Shown here piece after piece: positions 60,851 through 62,000 of a stretch of 62,000 bases of DNA; positions within the stretch are counted from its first letter, which is position 1; every line of letters begins with the position of its first letter. Under the pieces are notes generated by a model. It was not told the origin of the DNA. It saw only the letters and a list, made by a program, of their open reading frames with translations, and made no database searches. The position numbers and the translations under genes were made by a program. Origin of the DNA: Tubiluchus corallicola (Eukaryota; Priapulida; Priapulimorpha; Priapulimorphida; Tubiluchidae); assembly GCA_030141605.1 (NCBI GenBank), contig JAQGDQ010000106.1, forward strand, positions 1 through 62,000. The letters are read 5' to 3'.

Positions 60851-62000
60851 CTTTCCCAGTTTGAACTTTGAAATAATCATTAATTCAGTTGTGATAAACT
60901 GCCATTAATTCCTTCTCAAACTTTCTGTGCTTAACCACCATTTCTAATCCTGTTTGTTCTGATAGGTACATAGTATACTAAGCCAAGGCTTTTAAATGTT
61001 TCAGTAATAACTTCGTGCAGAATTAATGGTTTTATGTACATATACATACAGAATTAATGGTTTTAATACAGATCACCATAGCGGTTATTATTCTAGCGAT
61101 CATTAAGTAGATACATGTATTTACATGTAATAAGATGCCTCAAAAGGCATAATTGAAATGGTGTCTTCTCAAAATCGTACACAAAAGCCACCTAGAAAGT
61201 TCTAAGTGCTGGTGGTTATGAACAGTCAACAGGCAGAGATGCCTAACAACTAGGACCGAATGGATATGATATAAAAAGTCATAACATTAGGTGATTTTTG
61301 CTATCTTATACACATATGGCGTTAAAAGACGTGAGATTAGCGATGGCTTACAATATTTCCGTTTCAGTCAATTTTTCGCTTCCGACTTTAGCTCGCCCCT
61401 GACCATACACTTAATAATTAGCATGGTACTATAATTATAGTTAGTAGCGACGTATATTCGTGCAAAGTCCATCCAATAAATCGAAACATTTTAATGATTT
61501 TGTATTAATAAAACAATCAAAGTAGATAGTGAACTGACAGTACTACTTGTTGTGGATTTATATAACTCTGTGAAAACAGCTCTAAATAAGCAAATAGAAA
61601 GGTATGACAAAATAGCTTGTGGCGTCACATGTACGATTGTACGCTGCCATTTTGTATAGTACAAACCAGTCAAGATTGTCAAAAATGCGAGTCAGTTTCC
61701 GTTTCGATAGCCTCTCGCAAACCAAGAAATACGCTTCTTAAACATCTAGACACCCCGAGCAACTTTTCTCCCAAATGGGTCTGTTTTGACAAACACGGGA
61801 AAGTGGGAAACCTTTATATAAAGCAAAAAACTTTTCGCTTAGTCAAATAAATCAACGAATAGCAGAAATATCTAGAAGCAGGCTGCAAAATGCTATTTTT
61901 TAAAGAAAATAATTATAATAAAGATAACAGGAAAGCACGAGGAATGAATAAGTTAAGGTTTTACAGGAACATAAAATACACATCAGACTATAAATAATAA
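60851..62000. other. Gene-free stretch to the window end
   Basis: No exon recognised. A ~31-bp tandem duplication containing CAGAATTAATGGTTTTA lies at about 61018-61070. A 77-codon plus-strand frame at 61617-61850 has no family character that I recognise. Confidence 0.4.

Noticed and set aside
61617-61850. Possible exon with 77-codon frame near the window end
   Set aside because: No recognisable domain, and no supporting splice sites or neighbour exons could be found.

Overview
This window looks like an AT-rich nuclear segment from an invertebrate animal. The reasons are spliced protein genes with GT-AG introns of 0.3-2.6 kb, orthologues of metazoan proteins (ZFAND3, FKBP2 and a MALSU1/RsfS-like protein), long gene-free stretches, and many remnants of non-LTR retrotransposons and terminal-inverted-repeat (TIR) DNA transposons. 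The sequence does not let me name the species or phylum. No rRNA gene, CRISPR array, operon or bacterial feature is visible.

Layout. Bases 1-36,500 hold no protein gene I can support. They carry repeats: two copies of an element whose inverted arms are made of a degenerate ~17-bp minisatellite (about 260-1370 and 7090-9190); a dead Tc1-like copy (4352-4876); an inverted-repeat element with a (GA)n block inside (about 5655-6930); an inverted pair of 5S-rRNA-like sequences (11858-12435); a pogo/Tc1-type TIR element with a small acidic ORF (12490-12972); a 1.8-kb purine-rich, strand-asymmetric tract (18780-20540); a dead retrotransposon interrupted by a hAT-type element with an 8-bp target-site duplication (24700-26470); an old dispersed repeat (26976-27700); and a symmetric (CTA)n(CGA)n(CTA)n block (33561-33767).

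Genes lie in the right-hand 25 kb. ZFAND3 (+, five coding exons, 36609-42232) and FKBP2 (-, four coding exons, 47322-52102) converge. A MALSU1-like gene (-, single exon, 57552-58499) lies upstream of FKBP2 on the same strand. Between those two sits a non-LTR retrotransposon (+, about 54330-57226) with an uninterrupted reverse transcriptase frame and a broken endonuclease end. The exon joins given for ZFAND3 and FKBP2 keep frame and rebuild complete proteins of 193 and 140 residues.

The three host genes do not form an obvious pathway. ZFAND3 is a zinc-finger protein, FKBP2 an ER-lumen prolyl isomerase and MALSU1 a mitochondrial ribosome assembly factor. The most unusual content is in the repeats, above all the minisatellite-armed inverted element, the inverted 5S-like pair and the pogo-like element with its retained ORF.
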